The notes under the pieces are model-generated. The model made no database searches. It had not been told where the DNA came from and saw nothing but the letters and a program-made list of their open reading frames with translations. From Aalborgiella sp963841045 (GTDB lineage Bacteria > Pseudomonadota > Gammaproteobacteria > Burkholderiales > Burkholderiaceae_C): a stretch of 64,000 nucleotides of DNA. The position numbers were made by a program, and so were the translations under genes. The stretch's first letter is position 1; the number at the start of each line of letters is the position of its first letter. The stretch covers positions 144,282-208,281 of the forward strand of contig CAWJBD010000010.1 of NCBI GenBank assembly GCA_963841045.1, read 5' to 3'. Positions 15,521-23,236 of the stretch are shown piece after piece.

Positions 15521-17092
15521 ATGCCAAACATCAAAGAAACAATCTCACATTGGCTGAATCAAGTCTTGCAAAAGATATTTTCGCTGACCGATCAATTCAA
15601 GCCAAACAAGCATCAACACGATATAACTGTTTTAACACGGCAAGTCATCGCATTAGATGCGCGCCATTACGCCACTGTCATCATTCCCGCTTTGAACGAG
15701 GCAAAACGCATAGCTGAGGTGGTTGCCTTTGCGCTTGCCGATTCTGCCACTGCCGAAGTGATCGTGATTGATGACAGCTCGATTGATGATACCTTCAATT
15801 TGGCGCAACAAGCAGGCGCAAAAGTGTATACCAGCAGCATGTTGGGCAAGGGTGCATCAATGAAAGATGGTGTGGCTTTTGCGCAATCGCAGATATTGGT
15901 TTATCTCGATGGTGATTTGACAGGACTGCGTCAAGGCCTCATCACTGATCTTTGTGCACCTTTACTGCGCGGTGATGCAGATTTTGTGAAAGCGAGTTTT
16001 GGCCGTGGGGGTGGACGTGTAACGGAGTTGACTGCCAAACCGATGTTGAAGGTGTTTTTTCCTGAGATTGCTTATCTAACACAACCCTTGGGCGGTATCA
16101 TTGCTGCTCGAAAACAATTACTGCAGTCTTTGGATTTTGAAGATGGTTATGGTGTTGACGTAGGCTTGGTAATTGATGCACATCTTGCTGGGGCGCAATT
16201 GGCGCAAGTGGACATTGGTTCATTGGCGCATGACAGTCAGCCTTTGCAAGATTTAACCTTGATGGCGAATGAGATAGCCCGCGTCATATTTTCTCGAGCT
16301 AAAGCTGCTGGCAGATTACACCCAGAACAAATTGCATCAATGTATGAGACACAACGTCAAGCAGCTTCGGGTATTCAGTATGTTTTAACCCGTCGTAAAG
16401 GACGGCAGAGATTATTGCTGCTGGACATGGATGGCACCTTAACTGCGTCGCGATTTGTGATGGAATTGGCTAAAGCCACCGGCCAAGAAGAGAATTTGAT
16501 GGCCTTGCTAGACAATGATGGCGATGCTGTTACACGCAGCGAGCGCATTGCGCAATTGTTTCAATATGTACACAAAAAGAAATTTGAGCAAGTTGCAAGA
16601 GAGCTTGCAATACGTCCTGGCGTGATTGAGTTTGTTAAACAAATGCGCCGACGTGGCTTCATGGTGGGTGTGGTAAGCGACAGCTATTTTGTGGCGGCAG
16701 AGACCATTCGACGCAGAATTTTTGCGGACTTTGCAATGGCGCACACCTTGTGTTTTGAAAATGAGGTTTGTAATGGCAAATTGCGAATCAATCCAGCATT
16801 TTTATTGGAAAACCAAGATTTGCCGACATCCAATTCAAGCGCCGAAATCTGTAAAAGCAATGTTCTGCGGCACTTTCTGAATGATAAAAATGACAGTCAA
16901 ATTGAATTGACGTGGGCTATTGGTGATAATTTGAACGATATGGCACTGTTGCGCATGGTCAATAAAGCAATTGTCATTGAACCAAAGTCTTCTGTTTTGA
17001 CTGATATCCCCAACGTCACTGAAATCAAGTCATTCGAGGAGTTATTGCAATTGCTGCCCAACCATGAACTCGTTCAAATTGGTACAAACTGA
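15521..17092 (+). CDS. Fused glucosyl-3-phosphoglycerate-synthase-like glycosyltransferase and HAD phosphatase
   Basis: A 523-residue two-domain protein. Residues about 48-255 are a GT-A glycosyltransferase: ATVIIPALNEAKRIAEVVAF, VIDDSSIDDT, LGKGASM, the metal motif YLDGDLTG and GGGRVTELTAKPM, QPLGG, DGYGVDVGLVID. These last motifs are characteristic of GpgS, which transfers glucose from an NDP donor to 3-phosphoglycerate. Residues about 298-505 are a SerB-like HAD phosphatase: LLLLDMDGTLTAS, VGVVSDSYF and IGDNLNDMALL. One chain could therefore make and dephosphorylate glucosyl-3-phosphoglycerate to glucosylglycerate, a compatible solute. The link to that product is inference. It reads divergently from DUF3820. 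Confidence 0.75.
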   Translation: MPNIKETISHWLNQVLQKIFSLTDQFKPNKHQHDITVLTRQVIALDARHYATVIIPALNEAKRIAEVVAFALADSATAEVIVIDDSSIDDTFNLAQQAGAKVYTSSMLGKGASMKDGVAFAQSQILVYLDGDLTGLRQGLITDLCAPLLRGDADFVKASFGRGGGRVTELTAKPMLKVFFPEIAYLTQPLGGIIAARKQLLQSLDFEDGYGVDVGLVIDAHLAGAQLAQVDIGSLAHDSQPLQDLTLMANEIARVIFSRAKAAGRLHPEQIASMYETQRQAASGIQYVLTRRKGRQRLLLLDMDGTLTASRFVMELAKATGQEENLMALLDNDGDAVTRSERIAQLFQYVHKKKFEQVARELAIRPGVIEFVKQMRRRGFMVGVVSDSYFVAAETIRRRIFADFAMAHTLCFENEVCNGKLRINPAFLLENQDLPTSNSSAEICKSNVLRHFLNDKNDSQIELTWAIGDNLNDMALLRMVNKAIVIEPKSSVLTDIPNVTEIKSFEELLQLLPNHELVQIGTN

Positions 17093-17175
17093 TTGAATTC
17101 ATCGTCTTTTAGTCTGTCTTTTTGTAGCACAATGCAAAGCTTGCTCATTAGATAAAGAATTGACACCCACTTGCC

Positions 17176-17454
17176 ATGTCAGACCACTACGCAGCCCTAG
17201 GCCTTGCCAGCAGCGCCACATTGGCCGATGTGAAAAAAGCCTATCGCCAAAAAGCCGCTTTTTACCATCCCGACCGTAACGATGCCGAGGATGCGGCAGA
17301 GCGTTTTCGGGCGGTGCAAGCAGCTTATGACGTATTGAGCGATGATGATAAGCGTCAAGCTTACGACGACAACCGTCGCCGCAATTTGCTGGACAACCCT
17401 TTAGACACCGCACGCGAGATTTGGCAAAGCTACTTTAAAACCATACAACTGTAA
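17176..17454 (+). CDS. Small J-domain co-chaperone
   Basis: The 92-residue protein is a J domain (residues 4-66) with little else. The catalytic HPD tripeptide lies in KAAFYHPDRNDAEDAAERFR, preceded by helix II VKKAYRQK and followed by QAAYDVLSDDDKRQAYDD. J domains stimulate Hsp70 (DnaK) ATPase. No zinc-binding or substrate-binding domain follows, so substrate choice may come from a partner. It heads a same-strand set of three uncharacterised genes. Confidence 0.85.
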   Translation: MSDHYAALGLASSATLADVKKAYRQKAAFYHPDRNDAEDAAERFRAVQAAYDVLSDDDKRQAYDDNRRRNLLDNPLDTAREIWQSYFKTIQL

Positions 17455-17477
17455 AAATATTTACGACACATACCGCA

Positions 17478-18038
17478 ATGACCATTTCCCCCTTTTTCAA
17501 ACACCTGCGCACCAGTTACCAAGCCGAGCTGGACGATTTAACGTCCGACTCTGAAGGCAAAGACGTGCTGAAAAAGCGTTTGGCCGAAAAGCGCAAAGAG
17601 CTGGACTTTTTAAAGCAGATGATTGAGCTCAGCCCCGAAATGGTGGCAGTCGTTTTCCATGATGCGTTCAAGGTGAAATTGCCAGCAGTGTTGGACGATT
17701 TGCTGAGTTTTGATTCGGAAGAGTTACCGGAATGGAGCAGTTTGTCAGACGTGGTGCAGCTGGCCGATTGGGCGCAAGAACCCGCCAAAGTGATTTTGGC
17801 TGAACCGCAAGGTGAATGGTTCATGACCGTGGCGGCGGCATTGGAATACATGTTCCACAAGAAAACGCACCGTCCAGCTCAACACGATGACGATGAAAAA
17901 GACGATGAGAATGAAGACCACGATGGCGGCGCTGATTACGACAGCGAACACGACCGTGAAGAATACAAAGAGGCCAAAGCACGCGAAGAAGCCGGGCAAG
18001 ATTGGATGGTGGAGCAGGGCTTTGACCGAAAAGAATAA
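17478..18038 (+). CDS. Uncharacterised acidic protein beside the J-domain gene
   Basis: The 186-residue soluble protein has a helical N-terminal part with a lysine/glutamate-rich coiled-coil-like stretch (KDVLKKRLAEKRKELDFLKQ), a central region (VVAVVFHD-type, LPEWSSLSDVVQLADWAQEP) and an extremely acidic tail of aspartate, glutamate and histidine (about residues 133-170). I do not recognise a family. The tail could bind metal ions or basic partners. It starts 23 bases after the J-domain stop, so the two are likely cotranscribed. Confidence 0.65.
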   Translation: MTISPFFKHLRTSYQAELDDLTSDSEGKDVLKKRLAEKRKELDFLKQMIELSPEMVAVVFHDAFKVKLPAVLDDLLSFDSEELPEWSSLSDVVQLADWAQEPAKVILAEPQGEWFMTVAAALEYMFHKKTHRPAQHDDDEKDDENEDHDGGADYDSEHDREEYKEAKAREEAGQDWMVEQGFDRKE

Positions 18039-18049
18039 ACCATGTCCAT

Positions 18050-18168
18050 AAATTCATTTTCCGAGCGAATTGCTGCGTTGCGCGGTACTCGAAATCCTCA
18101 TGTACCTGACGTACATTCCGGTTTCTGTGTTCCGTGCGCCTTGCACTTCATCTCGGAAAACTGAATTT
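18050..18168. repeat. 119-bp imperfect palindrome
   Basis: The left arm starts AAATTCATTTTCCGAG and the right arm ends CTCGGAAAACTGAATTT, its reverse complement with one insertion. Similarity continues inwards: TGCGTTGCGCGGTACTC against GTGTTCCGTGCGCCTTGCA, and a centre ATGTACCTGACGTACAT. The whole can fold into one long hairpin between two plus-strand genes. It resembles GC-rich intergenic palindromes common in Burkholderiales. It could end or stabilise transcripts. Confidence 0.75.
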
Positions 18169-18196
18169 CTAAACATGATTCAAAAACAGGATTTCT

Positions 18197-18952
18197 ATGA
18201 CAACTCAAACCAACAGCCAACTGGCGCTGATCACCAAAACCCAAGCATTGATAGCGGCGGGCGACATCGTGGGTGCTGAGAATGCGCTGATGACTTTGGC
18301 AGACGAAGAGGGTGACCAAGCTTTGATGGTGGTGCTGGAGCAATTGCCCCCTAAAGACATTTTGGCGGTGATGCGCGAGTACGACAATTCCAAGGAATCG
18401 GTGGTCAACCTGTTGGTATCACCGCAGCAATTTGCCCGTGCTGTTGTGATTGAAAAGCAATACAAAGACCTGAGCCGCACCCATTTGCGCGGCATGATGA
18501 ACGCTATTTTGTTTCGCGACGGTGCCGACACCGATGAGTTTTTAACCGCGATTGGCGACTTAGAAGGCGGCAGCGAAGCGCTGGCCGATTACTTCAGTGA
18601 AAAGTGGAGCCGCGTAGAAGCCTTTGCCCGAAGCGGCACATTTGACACCGTAGAAGACGATGGCGACATGTTGTCGGAAGACGACTTGTACAACCAGTCT
18701 TACGCCAAACCCAAAATTGATGAAGACGATATTGCCGACCGCGATTGGATGCAGCTGGCTTGGATTTTGCGCTATCGCTTGCCCGATTTGTTCATTGAAA
18801 TGCTGCTGGTCTTGCGCGCCAAAGCACGTGCGCACGATGCGGGTTTGGGTGAATACGAAGAAGACGATGACGGCAAAGTAGAAACCGCGGCGACAGACCG
18901 TGGCAATGCCACACCAGCGGCACTGGATGATGATGAGGAATCAGCCATCTAA
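18197..18952 (+). CDS. Uncharacterised acidic protein
   Basis: The 251-residue soluble, strongly acidic protein has a mainly helical N-terminal half containing EQLPPKDILAVMREYDNSKE, FARAVVIEKQYKDLSRTHLR and GDLEGGSEALADYFSEKWSR. The PPKDILAVMREYDNSKES-type helices recall superhelical scaffold repeats. The C-terminus again is rich in aspartate and glutamate. I do not recognise a family. AGGA six bases before the ATG supports the start. It shares its acidic-tail style with the protein at 17478-18038. Confidence 0.65.
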   Translation: MTTQTNSQLALITKTQALIAAGDIVGAENALMTLADEEGDQALMVVLEQLPPKDILAVMREYDNSKESVVNLLVSPQQFARAVVIEKQYKDLSRTHLRGMMNAILFRDGADTDEFLTAIGDLEGGSEALADYFSEKWSRVEAFARSGTFDTVEDDGDMLSEDDLYNQSYAKPKIDEDDIADRDWMQLAWILRYRLPDLFIEMLLVLRAKARAHDAGLGEYEEDDDGKVETAATDRGNATPAALDDDEESAI

Positions 18953-18966
18953 AGTGTAAACTTGTA

Positions 18967-19031
18967 TGCTATCTAAATCATAGCAATGTAGGCAATCAAT
19001 ACGCCGGATACAGCCATATTTCTTATATAAA
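18967..19031 (+). repeat. Dispersed 65-bp element, copy 4 (abuts a start codon)
   Basis: The TATAAAA end of this copy is joined directly to the ATG of the next gene (19032), so the leader of that gene consists of the element and has no Shine-Dalgarno sequence. Core variants include GGATACAGCC for GGCTAGAGGCC. Confidence 0.85.
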
Positions 19032-20282
19032 ATGACCATCAGTCTCTACGATTCACGTCCGTTTTTTGAAAAAGCCCTGCAATACGGTGTGCAGCATGGT
19101 TTGTTGGACCAAGCCAAACTGGATGCGATTTGCAATGACGCACCCAAAGGCATGGTGCAAATTGCGCGCTATTTGGGCAATGAAAATTTGCGACCTGACA
19201 TTGAGCTGGCCAAAAACCGCATCGTTAATTTGGTGAGCCTGCATTTGGAGCAAGCTAGCAATGGCGACTTGCGCACTGCCGCGCAATTGTTGCGCGACAA
19301 CTCTTTGCTATCGCGTTCCAAAGCTGGCTCTGACATGCTCAAAGATTTGATCGTGATGCCGCAAAACACGCATTTCGCCATGAGTGAACGCAGCGAGTTT
19401 GTCGAAGAGCACATTCCGCTCTTAGCCAAATGGTCGCTGCGCCCCTTGGCAGACTACCAAGCCGAACTCGCCACCCGCAGCCAAGTGGCACAGGTCGTCG
19501 ATGCTGCTTTGTGGCTGGCGGATTTTTATGGCTTGGACGATGAAGAGCTGGTTGAAGCCGGCACCGATGCCGAAGCGGTGATTCGAACCTCGCTCTTAGC
19601 GCTCACCTTCAAAGCCAAACAATTGCCAGATTGGACCGCATTTGAACGGTTGATTGAGCGCCTGCGCAGCCATGTGGCACAACATGGCGCCATGCCCGCC
19701 TTGGTTTTACCCAAAAATTTACCCAGCGAATATTGGCCAGTTTTAGAAAACATCCATGCTTCAGTGGTGAAGGATTTGTCCAAGCTGTGGGATGCAAAAT
19801 TACCTGTTCGCAAACTCTTTTTGCAAACTCCCGCATTCATTGGCCGCTATTTTTGGCAAGAGAATCCCTTGGGCGACATGGACAGCTATGAACGTGAAGT
19901 GGACGACAAACACGCCGCCCGCATGCAGCAAAGCAGTGAGACCTGGCAAACCCTGACACAAGGCCACAGCGACGATGCCACGCTCTTGACCGTGTTGTTG
20001 TGCGTAGCCACTGGCGCAAAACCATCCGCGTTGTTAAGCGAATCGGCTGCCAAAACCGTGGTGCGCAAAATTCGCAAAGCGGTGCTGGATGGGCAAGCTG
20101 GCGTGGACTCGGCCAAAGTCAGCCAGTTTTTAGAAGAGCATGCACCTCCCGCTTACCAAGCTGCCTTTGGTAAGCTGTGGCAAGATTTTTTGCACGATGC
20201 ACTGCCCACCTTGAAGAGCGATTTTGATTACGATATGCATGACGCAATGGCGCATTTGCGTTTGCATTGCCATATCAAATAA
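19032..20282 (+). CDS. Uncharacterised 416-residue helical protein
   Basis: The protein is soluble and mostly helical. It opens MTISLYDSRPFFEKALQYGV and contains APKGMVQIARYLGNENLRPD, VSLHLEQASNGDLRTAAQLL, DMLKDLIVMPQN and, in the C-terminal half, a conserved-looking FIGRYFWQENPLGDMDSYER. It has no membrane helices and no catalytic motif I can name. It is the fourth gene of the J-domain set and follows copy 4 of the dispersed element directly, with no ribosome-binding site. Confidence 0.65.
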   Translation: MTISLYDSRPFFEKALQYGVQHGLLDQAKLDAICNDAPKGMVQIARYLGNENLRPDIELAKNRIVNLVSLHLEQASNGDLRTAAQLLRDNSLLSRSKAGSDMLKDLIVMPQNTHFAMSERSEFVEEHIPLLAKWSLRPLADYQAELATRSQVAQVVDAALWLADFYGLDDEELVEAGTDAEAVIRTSLLALTFKAKQLPDWTAFERLIERLRSHVAQHGAMPALVLPKNLPSEYWPVLENIHASVVKDLSKLWDAKLPVRKLFLQTPAFIGRYFWQENPLGDMDSYEREVDDKHAARMQQSSETWQTLTQGHSDDATLLTVLLCVATGAKPSALLSESAAKTVVRKIRKAVLDGQAGVDSAKVSQFLEEHAPPAYQAAFGKLWQDFLHDALPTLKSDFDYDMHDAMAHLRLHCHIK

Positions 20283-20300
20283 TGCATATGCACAATGAAA

Positions 20301-20366
20301 TGCTATATATTTAATAGCAACACAGGCAATAAATACGTCGGCTATAGGCCAATATAACCATTAAAA
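20301..20366 (+). repeat. Dispersed 65-bp element, copy 5
   Basis: TGCTATATATTTAATAGCAA is followed by CAGGCAATAAATACGTCGGC and TATAGGCCAATAT. The copy lies between the 416-residue protein gene and mogA, eleven bases before the mogA ATG, and again replaces any visible ribosome-binding site. Confidence 0.85.
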
Positions 20367-20377
20367 TTTTACAAAAT

Positions 20378-20980
20378 ATGACGAATCAAGAAATCAACCC
20401 GCATGACGCCATCAAAATCGGCATTGTCTCTATCAGCGATCGCGCTTCGTTGGGTGTTTATGAAGACAAAGGCTTGCCCGCTTTGCAAGATTGGCTGAAT
20501 GCCGCATTGCAAAACCCTATTCTCTTTGAGCCGCGTTTAATCCCTGATGAGCAAGACCAAATCAGCCAAGCTTTGATTGAGTTGGTTGATGCGGGCTGTG
20601 CAATGGTGTTGACTACAGGTGGTACGGGGCCGGCGTTGCGTGATGTCACGCCTGAAGCCACTTTGGCAGTGGCCGACAAGGTGATGCCTGGCTTTGGTGA
20701 GCAAATGCGGCAAATCAGTTTGACCTTTGTGCCGACGGCCATTTTGTCGCGCCAAGTGGCGGTGATTCGCGGCAAATGCCTCATCATCAATTTGCCTGGT
20801 CAACCCAAAGCGATTGCCGAAACTTTGGGTGGATTGAAAAATGCTGATGGCACGCAAGTGGTCAACGGTATCTTTTCAGCAGTGCCATATTGCATTGATT
20901 TGATTGGCGGGCCGTACATGGAAACCAACGACGCGGTTTGCAAAGCTTGGCGACCAAAAACGGCGATTCGCGCGAAATAA
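20378..20980 (+). CDS. mogA: Molybdopterin adenylyltransferase
   Basis: MogA adenylylates molybdopterin before molybdenum insertion in cofactor synthesis. The 200-residue protein shows IGIVSISDRASLGVYEDKG, the nucleotide/pterin-binding loop VLTTGGTGPALRDVTPEATL and LIINLPGQPKAIAETL. Length matches stand-alone MogA and no MoeA domain is fused. No Shine-Dalgarno is visible; the leader is formed by dispersed element copy 5. Confidence 0.93.
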   Translation: MTNQEINPHDAIKIGIVSISDRASLGVYEDKGLPALQDWLNAALQNPILFEPRLIPDEQDQISQALIELVDAGCAMVLTTGGTGPALRDVTPEATLAVADKVMPGFGEQMRQISLTFVPTAILSRQVAVIRGKCLIINLPGQPKAIAETLGGLKNADGTQVVNGIFSAVPYCIDLIGGPYMETNDAVCKAWRPKTAIRAK

Positions 20981-20997
20981 AAATCAAGCTGGGAAAT

Positions 20998-21771
20998 TTA
21001 CTTCCCGATTAGCTCATTTAATTTTTCCGCCTCAAAACAATCTTGTCGATGCGCATCGGATGGCACGCAGTTGTCGGCTTTGTTTTGTGTTGAGAGTTGT
21101 TCGATGGCTTTCCACAAAAGCGTGATTTGGTGGTCTTGACTGGCGGCGCCATCGACCAAACCGCGCAGTGCTTGGCTCACCGGGTCTGCATCGTTGGTGA
21201 TGCCGTAAGCGTTGAATTTGGGATCTTGGGTGGTCACATCGGCACTGGTGTCATCCTTGCTGGGGATGATGCGCGCTGGTATACCGACGGCTGTTGCGCC
21301 CGCTGGTACAGGTTTTATCACCACCGCGTTGCTGCCTATCTTGGCATTGTCACCCACCACAAAGCCGCCCAGTACTTTGGCACCCGCACTCACCACCACG
21401 TTTTTACCCAAAGTGGGGTGGCGCTTTGCGCCTTTGTAGAGTGATGTACCACCCAATGTCACACCTTGGTAAATGGTGCAGCCGTCGCCAATCTCTGCCG
21501 TCTCACCCACCACCACGCCCATGGCATGGTCGAAAAAAACACGTTCACCTACGACCGCAGCAGGGTGAATTTCGATGCCGGTTAAAAAACGTGAAATGTT
21601 TGATACCCAACGCGCCAACCATTTCAGTCCCATACCCCAACAGGCGTGCGCAAAACGGTGCAACACCACAGCGTGAAAGCCGGGGTAACTGGTGATCACG
21701 TCCCAGCGCGTGCGCGCTGCGGGGTCGCGGTCTAAGATGCATTGAATGTCGGATTGGATGCGCTTGAACAT
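20998..21771 (-). CDS. cysE: Serine O-acetyltransferase
   Basis: CysE makes O-acetylserine from serine and acetyl-CoA, the first step of cysteine synthesis. The 257-residue protein has the helical N-terminal part (IQCILDRDPAARTRWDVITS) followed by left-handed beta-helix hexapeptide repeats: IHPAAVVGERVFFDHAMGVV, IGDGCTIYQGVTLGG and AKIGSNAVVIKPVPAGATAV. The catalytic histidine-aspartate region (FFDHAMG) is present. The C-terminal tail is longer than in enteric CysE. It is convergent with mogA. Confidence 0.95.
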   Translation of the reverse strand: MFKRIQSDIQCILDRDPAARTRWDVITSYPGFHAVVLHRFAHACWGMGLKWLARWVSNISRFLTGIEIHPAAVVGERVFFDHAMGVVVGETAEIGDGCTIYQGVTLGGTSLYKGAKRHPTLGKNVVVSAGAKVLGGFVVGDNAKIGSNAVVIKPVPAGATAVGIPARIIPSKDDTSADVTTQDPKFNAYGITNDADPVSQALRGLVDGAASQDHQITLLWKAIEQLSTQNKADNCVPSDAHRQDCFEAEKLNELIGK

Positions 21772-21816
21772 GCCTTAAGTTTAATGCAGGTTGAAAGAAT
21801 GTTCCGTCAAGCCTTG

Positions 21817-23190
21817 TTAAGGCTTTTGTGGGCTAGGTGATTGTGCAAAATCACTTGTTCCTACAACAGTGGGCGCTGGACCAAGCCAAGACACATTTGC
21901 CACTTTGAGCAAGCGGTCCACATAGGCAAACGCGCTGCGGTTGCCACCACTTCTTTTGATTTTGAGCCGCACCACTTTGTCGGCTTTTTGAGCCGCTTGC
22001 AAGATGGGTAGCAACTGTTCGCTGCTGGCAATCACCACATCGTCAATCGCTTCTAAATAATCGCCCGTTTGCAATTCTGCCGCGCTGCCCAGTGAGCCGG
22101 GTTCAATGAAATGCGCACGCACGCGGGGCAGGGTGAAGTCTTGAATGTCTCTGAAACCACTCACTGCAAACAACACGCCTGATGCTTTCACGCCCGTGCG
22201 GTTGCGTAAATCATCTTCTACAAGCAATTTGCCTTGCACGCTGACAGCTTTACCTGCACGCTGGATGCGCAATTCAATCGCATCAAGCTGGCCACGCAGT
22301 TTATCAAAGAGTTGTGTTTCGTTGTCAATTTTGCCGGGCTTGTTGCCCACTTCCAAAATCACGTCATCGGCTTGAAGCGGAAGCAAATCTTTGGCTAAAA
22401 AGGTTTTGGCCACACGCAAAATTTTGCGGTCATCCAGGTCGGTGTAATACACCACGGGTGCTTTGGGCGGGCTGGGGTTTTTGCCCTCTTTGAGCAAGTT
22501 GATGATTGTGCAGGCGTATTTCATGCTCACAGCAAAATTGGTGTTTTGCGAGCCGCGCACGGTTGACGTGTTCACACCAATCACTTTGCCTGTGCTCATG
22601 CTGATGAGTGGTCCGCCCGAATTGCCGGGGTTAATCGGTGCATCGGTTTGCAGCAGTTCTGATTCATGGCGGTTGCTGACGCCCGAGATAATGCCCTTGG
22701 TACCTGTGTATTTGAAACCCAGCGGATGACCAAATGCGCCTACAGGGTGGCCCACAGAAGGCAAATCGCCACACCACAGAGGCGCATCTGACACATTGTT
22801 AGCGTTTTGCACCGATGCGCCTAATTCAAGTAACGCCAAGTCCAAATAGGGGTCCACATACAGTTTGTTGGCCAGCACAAAATCGCCATTGCGCACAGAG
22901 ACTTCCACGCGTGAGGGCGAACGGCTCACCACATGCGCATTGGTCAATACCCAGCCACGCGACTTGTCGATCACAAAACCCGCGCCGCGCGATGTACCAG
23001 CGGAATCGCCAGAAAAGGGTGTCAGGGTCGAGGTTTTGATTTCTACCGTGAAATCCAGCGCCTTCTTGTAAACGGCTTCGGTCGCATCCACTTGGGCGGT
23101 CGCGCACGATGAGCATAAAAAAGCTGCGATGAATACTGAGGCTAATTGGGCAAAGCTGGTAGTGAGTGAATTGTTCATGGTTTGAATCAT
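21817..23190 (-). CDS. Trypsin-like (HtrA/DegP-type) serine protease lipoprotein with PDZ regions
   Basis: A protein of about 457 residues. The signal peptide ends in the lipobox-like LCSSC, so it is likely membrane-anchored in the periplasm. The protease domain has the triad in VLTNAHVV (His), YLDLALLEL (Asp) and DAPINPGNSGGPL (Ser). Two PDZ-like regions follow (PLQADDVILEVGNKPGKIDN, and GSAAELQTGDYLEAIDDVVI). It probably degrades or senses misfolded envelope proteins. The start may be 23190 or 23178. Its C-terminus is more divergent than classical DegP. Confidence 0.85.
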   Translation of the reverse strand: MIQTMNNSLTTSFAQLASVFIAAFLCSSCATAQVDATEAVYKKALDFTVEIKTSTLTPFSGDSAGTSRGAGFVIDKSRGWVLTNAHVVSRSPSRVEVSVRNGDFVLANKLYVDPYLDLALLELGASVQNANNVSDAPLWCGDLPSVGHPVGAFGHPLGFKYTGTKGIISGVSNRHESELLQTDAPINPGNSGGPLISMSTGKVIGVNTSTVRGSQNTNFAVSMKYACTIINLLKEGKNPSPPKAPVVYYTDLDDRKILRVAKTFLAKDLLPLQADDVILEVGNKPGKIDNETQLFDKLRGQLDAIELRIQRAGKAVSVQGKLLVEDDLRNRTGVKASGVLFAVSGFRDIQDFTLPRVRAHFIEPGSLGSAAELQTGDYLEAIDDVVIASSEQLLPILQAAQKADKVVRLKIKRSGGNRSAFAYVDRLLKVANVSWLGPAPTVVGTSDFAQSPSPQKP

Positions 23191-23236
23191 GATTGGATGT
23201 TACAGCTATATCAATTTGCCCGTTGTCAGTCAGCCT

